From: Verticillium longisporum
Taxonomy: Eukaryota; Ascomycota; Sordariomycetes; Glomerellales; Plectosphaerellaceae
Direction: 5' to 3'
Length of the DNA stretch: 64,000 nt
Assembly: GCA_019188255.1 (NCBI GenBank)
Contig: JAETXT010000002.1
Location: 3,906,001-3,970,000, forward strand
Below the pieces are notes generated by a model, which saw nothing but the letters and a program-made list of their open reading frames with translations, did no database searches and was not told where the DNA came from. This document shows, piece after piece, positions 44,704 through 57,700 of this stretch; within the stretch, counting starts at the first letter, position 1, and each line of letters begins with the position of its first letter. Both the position numbers and the translations under genes were made by a program.

Positions 44704-46465
44704 ACGCCTTGTTGACGCGCATGCTCTGCCTGATGCTCAGGTCAAGCATAATCTCCTCGCTACCGCCAGGGATGGCATACGCACGCACATCCCTGTAGAG
44801 CCTCTCGACCTTGCCTCCGTGTCCGCCACGGGAGTAGCTGAGGCCGCCAAAGATCTGGCTCGCCTCGCGGGCGCAGAACTCAAAGGTGACGGTGGACTGA
44901 GCCTTGAGGCCGGCAATGGCACCACCGAGCTTGAGCATGGCCTCGGTCTCCCCATCTTCTGGCACTGGAACATGAGGTTCTCGAGCCAGTTGTACGACGC
45001 CTCAATCTGGCGCGCCATGTGGGCGAGCTTGAGGCGGATGCCGGGGTGCTCGATGAGCTTCTTGCCAAAGGTGCGACGCTTCGAGGCGTACGAGACCGAC
45101 TCGGAGTAGCAGACGCGAGAGAAGCGGAGGCACTGGATAATGATGCCAATGCGCTCGTGGTTGAAGTTGGTCATGATGGCTGCGTCTTGTCAGATCATCT
45201 GATCTCTTGCGATCTAAGGGGGCACACATACCTCGGAAGCCCCTGTCCTTCTTGCCTAGCAGGTTCTCGACCGGCACCTTGACGTCCTCGAAAGTGATGT
45301 ACGTCGTACCGCTCGACCACACACCCTGGCAGTCCATCTGACGCGTCGTGACGCCGGGGAAGTCACGCTCGATGAGCAGCAAGCTGACGCCGTTCATACC
45401 GGGCTCACCGGTACGTACCGCAGTAGTGAAATAGCGGGCCCACTTTCCGTTCGTGATCCACTTCTTCTCGCCATTCACGATAAAGTGCTTGCCATCTTCA
45501 GTCAGCTTGGCCTCGCACGAGAGGTTGGCAACGTCAGAGCCGGCGTCGGGTTCCGTGATGGCCAGGCAGATGCGCTCGTCACCGGCGAGGATGCCGGGCA
45601 GGATACGGTCCACGAGAGCCTTTTGTCCGAACTTGACCAGCGGCGGGCAGCCAATGCCGAAGCCGCCGATGATGTTCCAGACGAAACCACCAGAGCCGGG
45701 GCGCGACAGCTCGTCGGTCAGGATGAGCTCGTGGAAGAGATCCCACTTCTCGGGCGGCACAGAGTCGACCGTCTTGGGGCTGTACTGGGTCTGGTAGTGC
45801 ATGCCGAGGAGGCCGGCGAGGTAGCCGCGCTGGCCCATGGCCTTGTAGATCTTGGGGTCGACGAGCTTGGCCTCGTCCCACTCGCTGACGAAGGGCTCAA
45901 TCTCCTCGTCCACCCACGTGCGCACCTCGTTGCGCAGCGCGACGTGCGTCTCGTTGTAGTAGGGAGAGTGGAACTGCGACCGTTTGTCAGCAAAGCATGA
46001 ATCGTGACGAGCTAGGGCCGATCGAGGAGAGAAGAATGGGAAGGCAAAGAGGGAGAGGAAAACATACAGACTGGTACCAACTGGGGTCGGCAAAGGGAAT
46101 GAGGCTGCCATAGGGGTCGAAGGGCTCAGACTCATCGACGGGCGCAGCCTCCTGCGCGGCCTTCTTGACAACGGCCTTGGTGGGCTGGGGCGCAGCGGCG
46201 ACGGGGGCGGGCTCGACGGGCTTGGGCTTGGAGTCGAGGGAGCCGACCTGCAGCTTCGCCTGGTACTTCTTCAGGTGCCCTCGTTGTGGTACTTCCAAAA
46301 CTGCTTCGAGGCATCCTTGCCGGCGACGCGCTGGATGATCTTCTTGCCGCCGGGGTGGTCATCCTGGAACTTGGTCAGGTCGTAGACGTCGCCGTCGACA
46401 ATGATGTAGAGGTCGTCGGGCTTGTTGTGCGACGCGACGTCGCTTGTGGAGAAGGTCTTGGACAT
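44687..46465 (-). pseudogene. Cytochrome b5-acyl-CoA dehydrogenase fusion with two frameshifts
   Basis: Three minus-strand exons, 46465-46068, 45973-45232 and 45179-44687, fit together if one base is added in each of exons 1 and 3, giving about 544 residues. Residues 1-75 form a cytochrome b5 fold with the haem ligand motif DDHPGGKKIIQ and WKYHNEG. A Pro/Ala/Lys linker follows, then an acyl-CoA dehydrogenase: CLAITEPDAGSDVANL, GEKKWITNGKWARYFTTAV, RIGIIIQCLRFSRVC, and GGSEEIM with the likely catalytic Glu. Breaks are at about 46,274-46,277 (after HNEG, before LKKYQAKLQ) and in the C run 44,950-44,953 (before GETEAMLKLGG). The enzyme class oxidises acyl-CoA with FAD; the b5 domain may pass electrons. 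Such fusions are known in fungi. True decay and base-calling error cannot be separated here. Confidence 0.85.
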
Positions 46466-47470
46466 GGCGACTGTGGTGAGGTTTGGTCGTCGGAAGAGGA
46501 GGGGTAAGAAAAGACCACCGAAGGGAATGCGTGGACGGATGGAGAGGAAGAAGTGCGTCCGATTGCACAAAGAGAGAAAGAAGCTGCCAAACTTAAGGAA
46601 GGGCCAGAAACCTGAGGGTCGGAGGGTCAGAGAGTCAGACGATCACATGCCAGGCCTCTGGCCATTGCGGAAACGGGCCTCTATTCACCCAGTTAGGCCA
46701 ATGCTTGCGGCTTCTCCTCCATGTCGCCCCATGTAAGGGCCCAATGCAGGCCCCATTGTGTGGGGAAATTCCTCCTTCTGGGGCAATGTTCCGCGTGTCA
46801 TGTGGCCAGCGCGAGCGTCGCAGAAGGTCCATCGACAAACGGCATGTGATCCCAGCTGGTTTGATGTCATTGACTTTTGGTGGGGGGCGATGGAAGGATA
46901 GGTACCAGCCAAAAGCTGGGAGACCTCGGCTGATGCATCTTGGGACAGTCTGGGGAGGAATCCTGATGTGGGGGCGGAGAGAAAGGCCCTCTGCCAGGCC
47001 TGCGCCTCCACTGACCAATGGACTGGCCGACGTTCGTAAGGGCTCGACACCGCTGAACCGAACCGAGCCTCGTTCCTCTGTTCCTCCACTCCACGATACG
47101 CTGCTGCCATCTGCTTGGAGCTAGGGATTGACTGCCCAAAAGAGCCTAGACAAGTCTGGAGCTGTGTTGAGTTGCATCAAGGTGCATCACGGCAGATGCA
47201 TCAGAATGGGAGTATTGCAGCGAAATCGAAATTATGATTGCAAATACCACCAATTTGCGTCCACTTCTTCGACCATGAAATGTGCGTATCCGACCTAACC
47301 GCAGCACCGTCCCTTCAGCATGTCGTCGTACTTTCACCTACCCCTTCCCAGATTGGGCAGACAGCGTCTACCCCAGAAACGCCGTACACCCTGACTGCCG
47401 AAGCAAACCCCTTGCACCATGATACATACAATAAGAAAACTCCTCCACGTGCTGAAAGCCCCTCGTTGCT
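46466..47470. other. Intergenic region dehydrogenase / FEN1
   Basis: About 1 kb without a supported gene. It contains the dehydrogenase promoter (minus strand) and the 3' flank of FEN1. Confidence 0.5.
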
Positions 47471-48713
47471 CTAGGCGCCTCTCGGCTTGGCCTTGGCCTG
47501 TGCCTTTTCCTTCTTGTCCAGCTTGGCCTTTTTCTTCTTCTCTTCGTTCTTCTCGTCCAGCTTGCGTTTGTGCGCCTGCTTCTCCTCGTCCGTCTTGGGC
47601 ATCATCTTGAAGAAGCCGTCGAGTCTGCTCTGTTGTGAACCCTTCATGTTCTTCTCCAGCCGCGCCCCTGCGCTGCGCACGCGGTCCTCAGAGAACCCCT
47701 TCTCCGTCACTAGGCACGTCACGAGGCCCTCAATGTCCGGCTTCTCCCACTTGAAGTCGCAGTCGGGGTGGTCTGCCGGCCGCACGTCTGGATTGAGAAA
47801 CAGCTCGCGCGCGTCTGCAAATGGCCAGTCCTCCGGCAGCGTGTACTTGCTCTTGGAATCATTCTTGATATAGTCCACCACGCCTTCGAGTGTCTTGTGC
47901 TCGCGGATCAGCTTCAGCGCCGTGCTGGGGCCGACTTTGGGCACCGGATCGAGGTAATCGCAGCCCAGAAGAATGCAGAGGTCAACAAACTATCCACAGG
48001 TCAGCAGAGTGCAAAAATTGGCCATGTCCTCAAGGAGAACTACGTACCTGGTTGCGCTCCATGCCGAGCCCTTCCATGACCTTGTCGAGATGGATCTCCT
48101 GAATCGGCTCCTTGCGCTGCTCGCTGTATGTCAGATGGCGCAGCAGAATGGGCGTCTCAAATGTCAGGGTGTCCATGTCCTCGCTCGCGGCAGCATACAC
48201 CTTGCCGCCCTTGGCCAGGACGGCGCATTGAGCCTCGGCCTCGGTGGGCGCAATGATGAACGGCACGCCCATCAGCTTCAGGAGTTTCTGGCATTCAGCG
48301 TTGTGTTCGCGTGTCACGCGCACCGTCCGTCGCGAAAACTTTTCAATGTCCTCTGCTGTGCCCGTCTCCTTGGCTTCCTCGAGCCCCTCCTTGGCTTCTT
48401 GTTTGCGCTGGAATCGCTTAGCGAGCTCACCCGACTTGAGTTTAGGTGGCGCGCCGTCAAAGACGTAGAGAGGCTTGATTCCATTGTCAACCATGCGCAG
48501 TGTGCGATAGAACATGCCCATCAGGTGCGAGGTCGTCTCGCCTGATTCGTTCATCAGTTGCTGGCCGTCCGACCGCACTGCGATGAGGAAGGAGTAGATC
48601 GACATGGACGCATCAATGGCCACCTTTCGTCCGAACTGGTTTTTGATCTCGCCCTCCTTGATCGCGTCGGGAGCCTCCTCCTTGAGGATTTGGAAAAGGT
48701 TCTTGATACCCAT
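47471..48713 (-). CDS. fen1: Flap endonuclease 1 (FEN1/Rad27)
   Basis: Two minus-strand exons, 48713-48048 and 47989-47471, with a 58-bp intron (GTACGT donor, CTGACC branch, GTGGATAG acceptor) give 394 residues, the normal size. The start [20 protein letters not shown] places the N-terminal Gly in the active site as in the family. The XPG-N domain contains [10 protein letters not shown] and [11 protein letters not shown], the XPG-I domain [12 protein letters not shown] and [12 protein letters not shown], and the H3TH region [15 protein letters not shown]. The acidic metal-binding residues are all present. The PCNA-binding box SRLDGFFKM and a Lys-rich tail end the protein. FEN1 removes 5' flaps during Okazaki fragment maturation and long-patch base excision repair in the nucleus. 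No lesion is seen, so this region of the sequence is trustworthy. Confidence 0.97.
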
Positions 48714-49722
48714 GGCGGCAGAGAGTGTCGGGGTCGGTTATCGAGCTTGTGTCGTCGTGGGAGCTGCTGTGTCGCTGTGCTGAGGCTGTCGAGTGTTATT
48801 TCTCGGTCATCGGTAGATTAAAGACCTGGGAGTGTAGTCGATAGAAGCAGAGTTTCTACAGCTCCGGGCAGCCGATGCAGGTTTGCGCGTGGTTGTGGAA
48901 GAGGGCGGGCGGAGGGAAACCGTGACGATCGATTTGGGGAAAGAGCTTGACGCGGTCCCTCTCGGTGGCTGACACGAATCAGGCGCGGCAACGAGAAAGC
49001 TCTTTAACGGGCAGCAGCTGCTGGGTGCATCTCTACGCCTGGCGGCAGGTGTAGCCGCCGTCCCTGCCCACTGTCGCCCCTGAGAACCTCCATCAGTCAG
49101 GAACCTCCCCTGTCACTGCCACCTGCTACCACAAACCTGGAGTTCAAGTACCACAGCGCCTTCTGAAAACCCACTCACAATCTACCTTATATTCTGTCCC
49201 GAGTTGATCACGCTATGTCTAACGACACTCTTGAGTGTTGTGCCGCAGCTGTAAACCAACCTTCGAATGCCATCATATCTCCCCTCGAATAGCGGGTCGT
49301 CCGGAAAACACATCCGAGGGCCGGTCAGCGGCCGGTCTCGGCCTCTGTTGGCGAATGCGCGTCGCGATACCGCGATACCTCACGACGACTGGGTCGTCAG
49401 CTATGGGTCCTGCACCTCCAAACGCTCGCTGGCTGCAGGTCCCTGACACGTACAACAGCCACCGAATCAGCACTACCAGCGTCATGTCGGAACAACGATC
49501 GAACGAGTCGAGACATGGCGGTAGTAGGGGCAGAACACCGGCATTAGAGGCTCCCTAACAATTTATCCGTCGGGTTTCCATGTGCCCATCCACACCTGTG
49601 CTGGCTCCATAGTTGGACAGCATTCGCACCTCCCCGCTCGCCATATCCTTTGGCTCCCCCCGTGCGTCCGCATTCTCCTTGATTGAAGAATCTGGAATAT
49701 CATACCATCATTGTGATACACC
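48714..49722. other. Divergent intergenic region FEN1 / transaldolase
   Basis: About 1 kb between two divergent genes. ACGCG, the MluI-type core of cell-cycle promoters, does not stand out within the first 200 bp upstream of FEN1. No gene is supported. Confidence 0.45.
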
Positions 49723-51042
49723 ATGCCTTCTCAGCTTGAAGGCCTTCGCAAGGCGAGCAAAATCAGCTGTGATACACTTGACGTCCAAGGTGAATCCTTA
49801 CGTCCGCCAATGCCATGCAGCATGAACTGACAAGTACGAAGTGGCCAAAGAGCTCGGTCCCTTCGTGGATGTCACTTCCAATCAGGTCGGACTCTCCAAG
49901 CATTGAAACCTGAAGATCTCTAATTGACAGACCTCAGGCTATCGCTGCAGGGGAGCTCGCTCGCACTGCGCCTGATGGTACCCTCATTCACGAACAGCTT
50001 ATCCGGCAATCTGCATGGGATGCTCTCGCATGGCTGCCCTCGGCCGTTCCTGGAGGTGACCCGGTTACATTCGCGGTCGAGATCATGGTATTTGAGTCTA
50101 TCCATCTGTCTCTGTTGGTCCAGCGCCTAACTGCTCACGCCTACAGATGGTTCGGCTCTCCATTCAGTTCGCACCCTATGTAACTGGTTTCCTCCACATC
50201 CAAACGAACCCATATTGGGCGTACTCGGCCAAGAAAACGTACAGAAACGCAAGACGTAAGCTATGGCGGCTGCCCCAAGAAACCAGTCAATTTGGGCTGA
50301 CTTGATGTTGAGGTATTGTTGACATCTTTTCCAGGGTCGATCCGACGTTCGACACAAAGAGGGTTTGTGTTAAGATTCCTGCCACCTTCGAAGGTATTGG
50401 GGCCTGTCGCATCCTTGAGAACGACGATATCCCGGCGAACCGTGTGGCAACCCTGGCCACCACCCTCTTCTGCATGGAACAGGCCGTTTTGGCCGCCAAT
50501 GCGCGCTGCACCTACATTGCCCCCTACGTCAACGAACTCAAGGTCCATTTTGAGCCTGGGTAAGCAGTCTATTGCGTCAACTAACACCGCAATGGAGATT
50601 GACCATTTTTCACAGCTACGTTGATCAAAACAAGGCTTTCGATTTCACGCGCCAAGCACAGCATCACTATGCCGAAACATCAGCGCGAACGCAGGTCCTT
50701 GCAGCTAGCTTGACGTCCACAGCGGAGGTCTTGCAGTTGGCCGGCATCCACCACATTACCGTGTCACCGCCCCTCCTTCGTGGTCTTTCAGACAGCTCAC
50801 TTCCAAGTGAGCATGGTAAGCTTGGTGCCTACTTTGCAGCTGGGCCGGGATCAAAATTCGACAGGAAAGCATTCGACGCTACATATAGGGGAAGGGAAAG
50901 TGCATATCGCATCTTGTTCAGCAGGAGTGGGCATGGATCGGCCGAAGTGAAGCTCAACCAAGCCATCAATATCTTTTGCGACAAGCAGGATGAACTTGAA
51001 GAGGTTGCTCGTCGGGCTCTAGAGGAGGCCATGGCGAAGTAG
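49723..51042 (+). CDS. Transaldolase-family enzyme
   Basis: Six exons: 49723-49789, 49842-49885, 49938-50087, 50147-50255, 50313-50559 and 50616-51042, introns 52-59 bp, give 347 residues in one unbroken frame. The N-terminus (MPSQLEGLRKASKISCDTLD) and VAKELGPFVDVTSNQAIA match the fungal transaldolase group, and the Schiff-base Lys lies in VCVKIPATFEG. LATTLFCMEQAVLAA, CTYIAPYVNELKVHFEPG, TQVLAASLTSTAEVLQLAG and HHITVSPPLLRGL complete the barrel. The third-exon donor region is standard; the second intron has a weak GTCGGA donor. The enzyme transfers a dihydroxyacetone unit in the pentose phosphate pathway, although this group is distinct from the main housekeeping Tal1 and may serve a specialised route. 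It ends 466 bp before a RIPed retrotransposon and is itself intact. Confidence 0.9.
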
Positions 51043-51507
51043 AGACGATGTTTCCGTGAGGGTTCATATTTCGACATCCAATCCGCGTTTGATTTGCATT
51101 ATGATTGTTCCGCCGTGTGCCCCTCTCGTCGCCTTCTAGATTCCATGAGCCTAAATATTCAGACAGAAGGCGAATTTGTTTGCAGGCAGCTAAGGAGGAC
51201 GCCAATTGGCTCTAGCTGCGCCATATTGCACACTCGACAATTGCTACCCCTGCTCAAGCGCCTTCGGTCACTCAAATTGGACCATGCCGCATCTGCAGCA
51301 TTTCAGCCCCAGCAGCATGTTCGTCGCACGAAGCCGATGCAGCCTAGGATCACCTGCCCAATAGCGGCCAACAAAAGGCAATGCAACATGTCGTGGCCAA
51401 CATCCTGGCTTGACAGGGCTGTTGCCCAGGGCTGGCCGCCTGCTTTTGGCAGTCTGAGGTAGGGTTAGGAATACCTAAATGGTCTCGTTTGGGTATTATA
51501 GGGGAGT
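51043..51507. other. Boundary between transaldolase and retrotransposon
   Basis: About 465 bp of normal composition holding the transaldolase 3' flank. CpA and TpG are still frequent, so RIP has not leaked visibly into it. The change to repeat sequence occurs at 51,508. Confidence 0.6.
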
Positions 51508-51796
51508 TGTTGAGAGGGCTTCACTGCTTATATGAACCCTGATTCATTACTTTGGCTATGCCTGAGAGCTCTGAATAGGTAGGGTAGGTAATATAAGACT
51601 TATAATAATTATTAATACTATCTCTCTAAATCACCGCTACCTACGTAAATCAGATATACCTATCTAATTCACCGATTACGTAAGCTATAAATTACGTACT
51701 CCTAAGAGCTATGAATCCTAGCCCTAGTAATTACTATATTAGTGAATCCTATATAGTAATCACCGACCTAGGTAATCCCCTAATATTAGTTTAATA
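51508..51796. repeat. Left LTR (3' LTR of the minus-strand element)
   Basis: Begins TGTTGAGAGGGC and ends AGTTTAATA. If the original end was TCAACA, C-to-T changes at RIP sites give TTAATA, restoring the usual TG...CA inverted ends. It is less mutated than the right copy: it keeps CTGATTCATT, AAATCACCGC and GATTACG where the right copy has CTAATTTATT, AAATTACTGC and AATTATA. Confidence 0.88.
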
Positions 51797-54700
51797 CTAG
51801 CTATCTTTTCTTTATAGATAGGATTACTTAAAGGACTAATATCGGGCTCTATTACCTAGGTTAATAGCTATTCTAATACGCTTATAATCCTCTAATCTCT
51901 AGTATATTAGATCTACTATCATAATCTATAAAATAAATAAATAAATAAATAATAATAAGAGAATAATAGGTAGAATAAGGAAAAATATAGCTTAATATTA
52001 CTATTCCTATAAATATTAAATCCCTAATCCTTAGTACTATAGATTAATTAAACTAGCCGCTAAATAGCTCTCTAAGGAAACGAATTAAATTATAGTTAAA
52101 TAATAGGAATAAGCTTTTAAACCCTTTAATAAAGGAAATAAATAGTAATTAAGTAATATAATAGCTAATTAAATAGCGCTCTTATAATAGCTAGATATAA
52201 GCTCTTAAAGTCTCTAAATCGCTAATATATTAATAGAGGGTAGAAGAATAATTATTATTACCCCTTTTATTAGCTTTCTTAATAGGAATAATAGAATTAA
52301 ACTACTTTTAATAAGAATAATAGAATTAAACCGCCTAAATAGGATTAATAGATCCTATTAAGCTAGTTTAGTAAATACTATATTCTATAGATCTATATAT
52401 TTAATTAGTAAATTATAATAACTCTATTCCTTTTACTTTCCCTCTTCCCTATAATGATTCTTTATTTTTAAGATTAGCTAGCTTAATCTATTATTTTAGA
52501 GCTTTAACGATTATTAAATCCCTATTTTTATTACTCTCTTTCTCTCTCTTTTTCTCTTATCCTAGCCTCGATAATACTATTTAAGCATAAAGCCTTTATA
52601 CTTATTACCCCTCCTACTAAGAGAGTAGTAAAGCGTAAGAACCTAATAAGTACTAATTATAGGAGCTATTAATCTAGGATATAATATATATATATAATAA
52701 TATTCGTAAAGTCCTCTATTTAAGGTATTTAAAGTCTTATTTTATTAATAAGTAAATTAAAACTAGTATTAATAGTATATATTACGATTTAGAGCCTAAG
52801 GGTTCCTATTACTATAAATATACTTCTAAGTACTTTTATAAATTAATATAAGCTTCTATAATCTCTATTTTCTAGTATTTATAGCTTTAATAATTATTAT
52901 CTATAATCTAATCGGGGTATTTAAGCTTATTATAAAGTTTTTAGCTACCTAGGATAAGAATAATAAGCTAATAAGCTCTCTTATCTATTATTTCCCTAAT
53001 TATCTAATTATATAGTTAATTAATAGGGGATATAGGATATATAGAAGTAATATATTATTATAAAGGGTATATTAATAATCGCTATAGAGGAGGAAGCGAA
53101 GGGGGGTAATAATTTTAATAAGGACTTTAATAGTCTTCATAATATTAACCGTAAAGTAGCTAAGTAGGCTATAGCTCTATAGCTCTTTAACTACCTCTAA
53201 TAGGACTTATTAGAGTAATTAAACTCGGATTCTTTAGATTCTAAGGCCTAGTCCGCTTTATAGAATAATTATTTTCTATTTTATTAATTATAGGGTCGTC
53301 GTTTTTACTTCTAGAATACTCGTTTTTAAGCTTTACTATATTTTTATTAATATTAATTACCTTTACCCCTTAATTATTCTTTTCTTAATATTTAATTTAT
53401 CCTTTAATCTTAATTATAACTTTATTAGAGCTTATTAGCGCTTCTAATACTTAGTTTAGTATTCCTTTAATTATTAAATCTATAAAGCTATTATTTCTAA
53501 TAATCTAATAAATTTCATTAACTTTATATTCTTTATAGCTTTATTATAATATTATAAGATCTATTATTAAGCGTTTCTTTACTATTATATTTAATTAAAT
53601 TAAGTATTAATAGAGTAAGTAGCTATTAGTATAGATAACTATCTATAGGAGTAGTAGTTCTAAGCGTTTATAGATCTCTTAGAGTATCTATTTAAGGATA
53701 TAAGCTATATCGAAGCTACTAATTATCCTATAGATCTTATTAACTAGAGCTAAATATATAACCTATTTATATTTAATAGATTATTAATAGAGGATATTAT
53801 TATATACTATAAAGGCATTCTCCTAATTATAGGAACGTTTATTATTAAAGAAGATAATAAATCCGATTTATAAACTTAAATCCTTATTATTAACGAAGGA
53901 GCTATTAATAAATACGTAAAATTAAGCTATTAAGAGATCTAAATATATATAATTTAGGCTATAGCCTATATTAGCAATCTACTATTATATATATTTATTA
54001 AGCTATTTAAAGTCGTCCTCTTATAGGTTCTTAGCTTAAGCTATAATAGAGAAATCGAAGGCTACCTCTAATTAATAAGTTAAAGTAATATAGGTATTAC
54101 GAGCTCTCTAAGTAATATATTCCTATTCTAAGCTCGCTATCCCTAGGGTTACTAGCTCTAGGCGATTACTTTAGCCTTTTTAATAAATTATAAGATCTTT
54201 AATTCTAACTTTAATAATATAACTATTAAAGATATTATTAAATCCTATATTAAGGATAGAAGTAGGCTTTACTTAGAAGCTAATGCTTTCGAGCTCTATT
54301 TATTCCTTTTATATAAACGTAGGCTCTCTAAAGTTAAGGGTATTATTAATCTATATTCCGATTAATTTAAAGCTTTCTCTAGCTCTAGTTAGAAGTAAAT
54401 ATAGATTATAGCCTATTAGAATAGCGTTTAGGCGCTCTCTATAATAGTATTAATAGATTATAAACTAATAGAGACCTAATTCTATAATATTATAGAATAG
54501 CTTTATAATATAGAAGACGATTCTATTAAGGTATCTATACTATAGCTTTTTAGGAATATATAGGAGAACGTTATATAATAGATCTATAATACTCTAAGTA
54601 TAGGCTTAATTAATATTATAGAGTATTAATTAATAGCTATATTATTATAATATTAGGGTAATCGCTAGGATTAGTCGTTAGCTATAGCGTATAATCGTAA

Positions 54701-57700
54701 ATAATTATATTAATAGGGTTATCTTCTCCTAATTATTATATCCTTAAACTATTAATCTTAACTTCTTATATAGGGCTTAAGGGAGGCTTTTTACTTCCCT
54801 TATAAGCTAATATTTAAAGATCTTAATACTAGGAAACGTAGATCTCCTAATTAATACGATTACTCTAGCTATTAAGAATAAGTCGATTTCCTCCTAATCG
54901 GACTATTTAAATAGCTTCCTCGGGGTTATTATTCTACTTTTATTATATAGTTTAATAGCTAGATTATAACTTTATTATTCCCTTTTAATAATAAATTAAC
55001 GTTTAATCTATAAAGTCCTAGTTATATTATTCTTACGATCTATAAAAGTAACTTATAATAGATTTATAGTATTTATTAACTTCCTAGGTCTCCTATATTT
55101 ATATAATAGAATTAGCTCTAAGTACTTAAATAGCTCTAGGGTCTCTAGAATTCGAACTATTATTATCTCCTTAATCTATTAATCTAGTAATCTATTATAT
55201 AGCTTAATATATATTCCTCTAAACTCTATTAAGCTATTAATTATTTCGACTATAATTATTATATTAGAAACCGATATAACCTTATAAGGATTAGTCTATT
55301 TCTCCTATTCTTAGAATATAAGAATATCGCTTCCTAGCTCTAGCGATCTTAGTAATAATTATTTAATATCTAGTCTATTATAAGTATTAAGAGCATTATT
55401 AACTTTCTATTTAATAAATATTCGCTAAAGCTCCGCTATCGCTTTATTAACTACTTAAGCGTACTATGCTTAGGTCGTAGTAGGTACTAAGTTAATAATA
55501 ATCCTAAGTATCGCTTTAAATGAAAATAATATAAGTATTAATTTATTAGGCCTAGTAATATCGTTTATTACCTTTATAGCTCCTTAAGGTAGCGATTCTA
55601 GGCTCGTATTATAAGACTCTACCTTTAAGATCTTATATATTCTATATATCGGCTTATAGTAGTTCTTAACCTTACCGATTAACTAATAGGCCTCTATAGG
55701 GATCTAATAATAGGTTATACCTAGGAAGTATACTTCTATTCTAAACTCTATAAAAGTAAAGTTCGTTCTAGTATTAATAGTTACGATATCTAGAGGCCTA
55801 AAGTATATATCTAATTAGTACTTTTTAAGAGCTTCCTATATTATATAAGCTATAAAATTAGGAATAAAAGTTATAGATTAGAATCCTATATTTATATTAA
55901 TTATATAAAGAATAGGCTTTCTATTTAAATATATAATATCGATTAAAATCTTATAATTAAAGTCGATATCTAAATTTAAAGTAAACTTAAAGTATTATAA
56001 AGACTTCCCTTTAATCTAATAATAATATTAGAAGTAGTTTATTAGCTCTAGAATATCCCGATTTACGTCCTAGTCTACTCTCTAGAATAAGTTCTATAGC
56101 TTCTCTATAGATAAATAACTAAACTATTTATAAATATATTAGAGCTCTATTTCTATTAGAAACGCTATTCTATTACTCTCTATCCCTATTATATATATAA
56201 TCCCGGAGCTAATATAGGTCTTCGTATTTAAGAAGAATTATAAATAGCCCTATTTACGAAAAATAGGTATATACTCTTAGATATCCTTAATATACTTTAC
56301 TAGCTTATTATATATATTATCTAAATAGATTCTAAGATTATCTATATCCTTAATATAAAGTAGGAATAGGGTATCTATTAGGATAATATAGAATATAATT
56401 CTCCTAATTAATATTAGAATAGTAATCTCCTTTATTATAGAAATAGGATTTCTTATTCTAAATCTTATTCTAGCCCTTATTCCTTATTTATTAATTATTA
56501 AGCTTAATATTAAAGCTATTAAGGCCTTTATTTATAAAGCTCCTATTATAGAAATTAATATTATACTTATATTAAAGATAATACTATATTATATAGAAAT
56601 ACTATTAATCTAATATTAAATAAAGAGCTATTCTATTAGAGCTATTATTTTAGCTTTTAGATTATTCCCCTTAATTCTATATTAGAACGATCTATTTACT
56701 AGGAAGTATATAATATAAGTATTTATTAATTTACTCTTAGAATTAAATTTAAAAGTATCGTCTACTCTTAGTTTATTAGAAATAGGATTATCTAATTCTA
56801 AGCTCTTAATAGGTTCTATTATTATTAAAAACTAATAATATCCTTTCTATTAATCCTTATATACTTCCTATATATATTTCTATTACTCTTTTAAGTATTA
56901 TTATTCCTTAGGAGAATACTTCGTCGATCTATAATCTAGTTTAGAATATATCTAATATTTACGAATTCTAAATAATTAACGATTATTAATTCTATATACC
57001 GATTATTCTTTACGATCTCCTTTTCTATTAGCTTAATAATATCCGCTCTTATAATATCTATTAATATAAAAGTACTTAAGCATTCTAATATTCTCTTCTA
57101 CCTTTAATATACTCTTAAGCTATATAGAGAATATATTAAAAGATCGCTCTAATCTTATTAATATAATCTTTAGCTCCAGGATGCCTTAAACCGCCCTTAG
57201 AGTATATATATAGAGATAAGTCTCTTCCCTAAATATAGGGCTAAGTACTCTCTAATATTCCTAAAGCCTATATAGAAGGATCTAGAGAATTTCTATTTAT
57301 AGCTTTCCTATATTATTAGCTTCTATTATTATAGAGTAGAATATTATTAAGCTCTAATCTATATAATACTATATTCTATTAATCTCTAAATCGAATTATT
57401 ATTTAATTACTAAGTATATTTAATAGAGTCCTATACTCTAGTTTATATATTCTAGGAAGAAAGTTTATATATATTTTAAAAGTATATTTAGGAAGAGTAT
57501 ATAGAGCTATATATAATAGATTTATAATAGTTCGTAAACGTCTATAAAAATATATATTTTATTATTAAGGATATTATAGGTCTCCTTAGAGTAATTACTC
57601 TCTTTATTCTAAAGTAATATAAATTACTTAATTATAGCTCTATCGATTAATAAATTTACGGATTTATATAATAATAGAGTATAGCATTAAGCTAGTAGGT

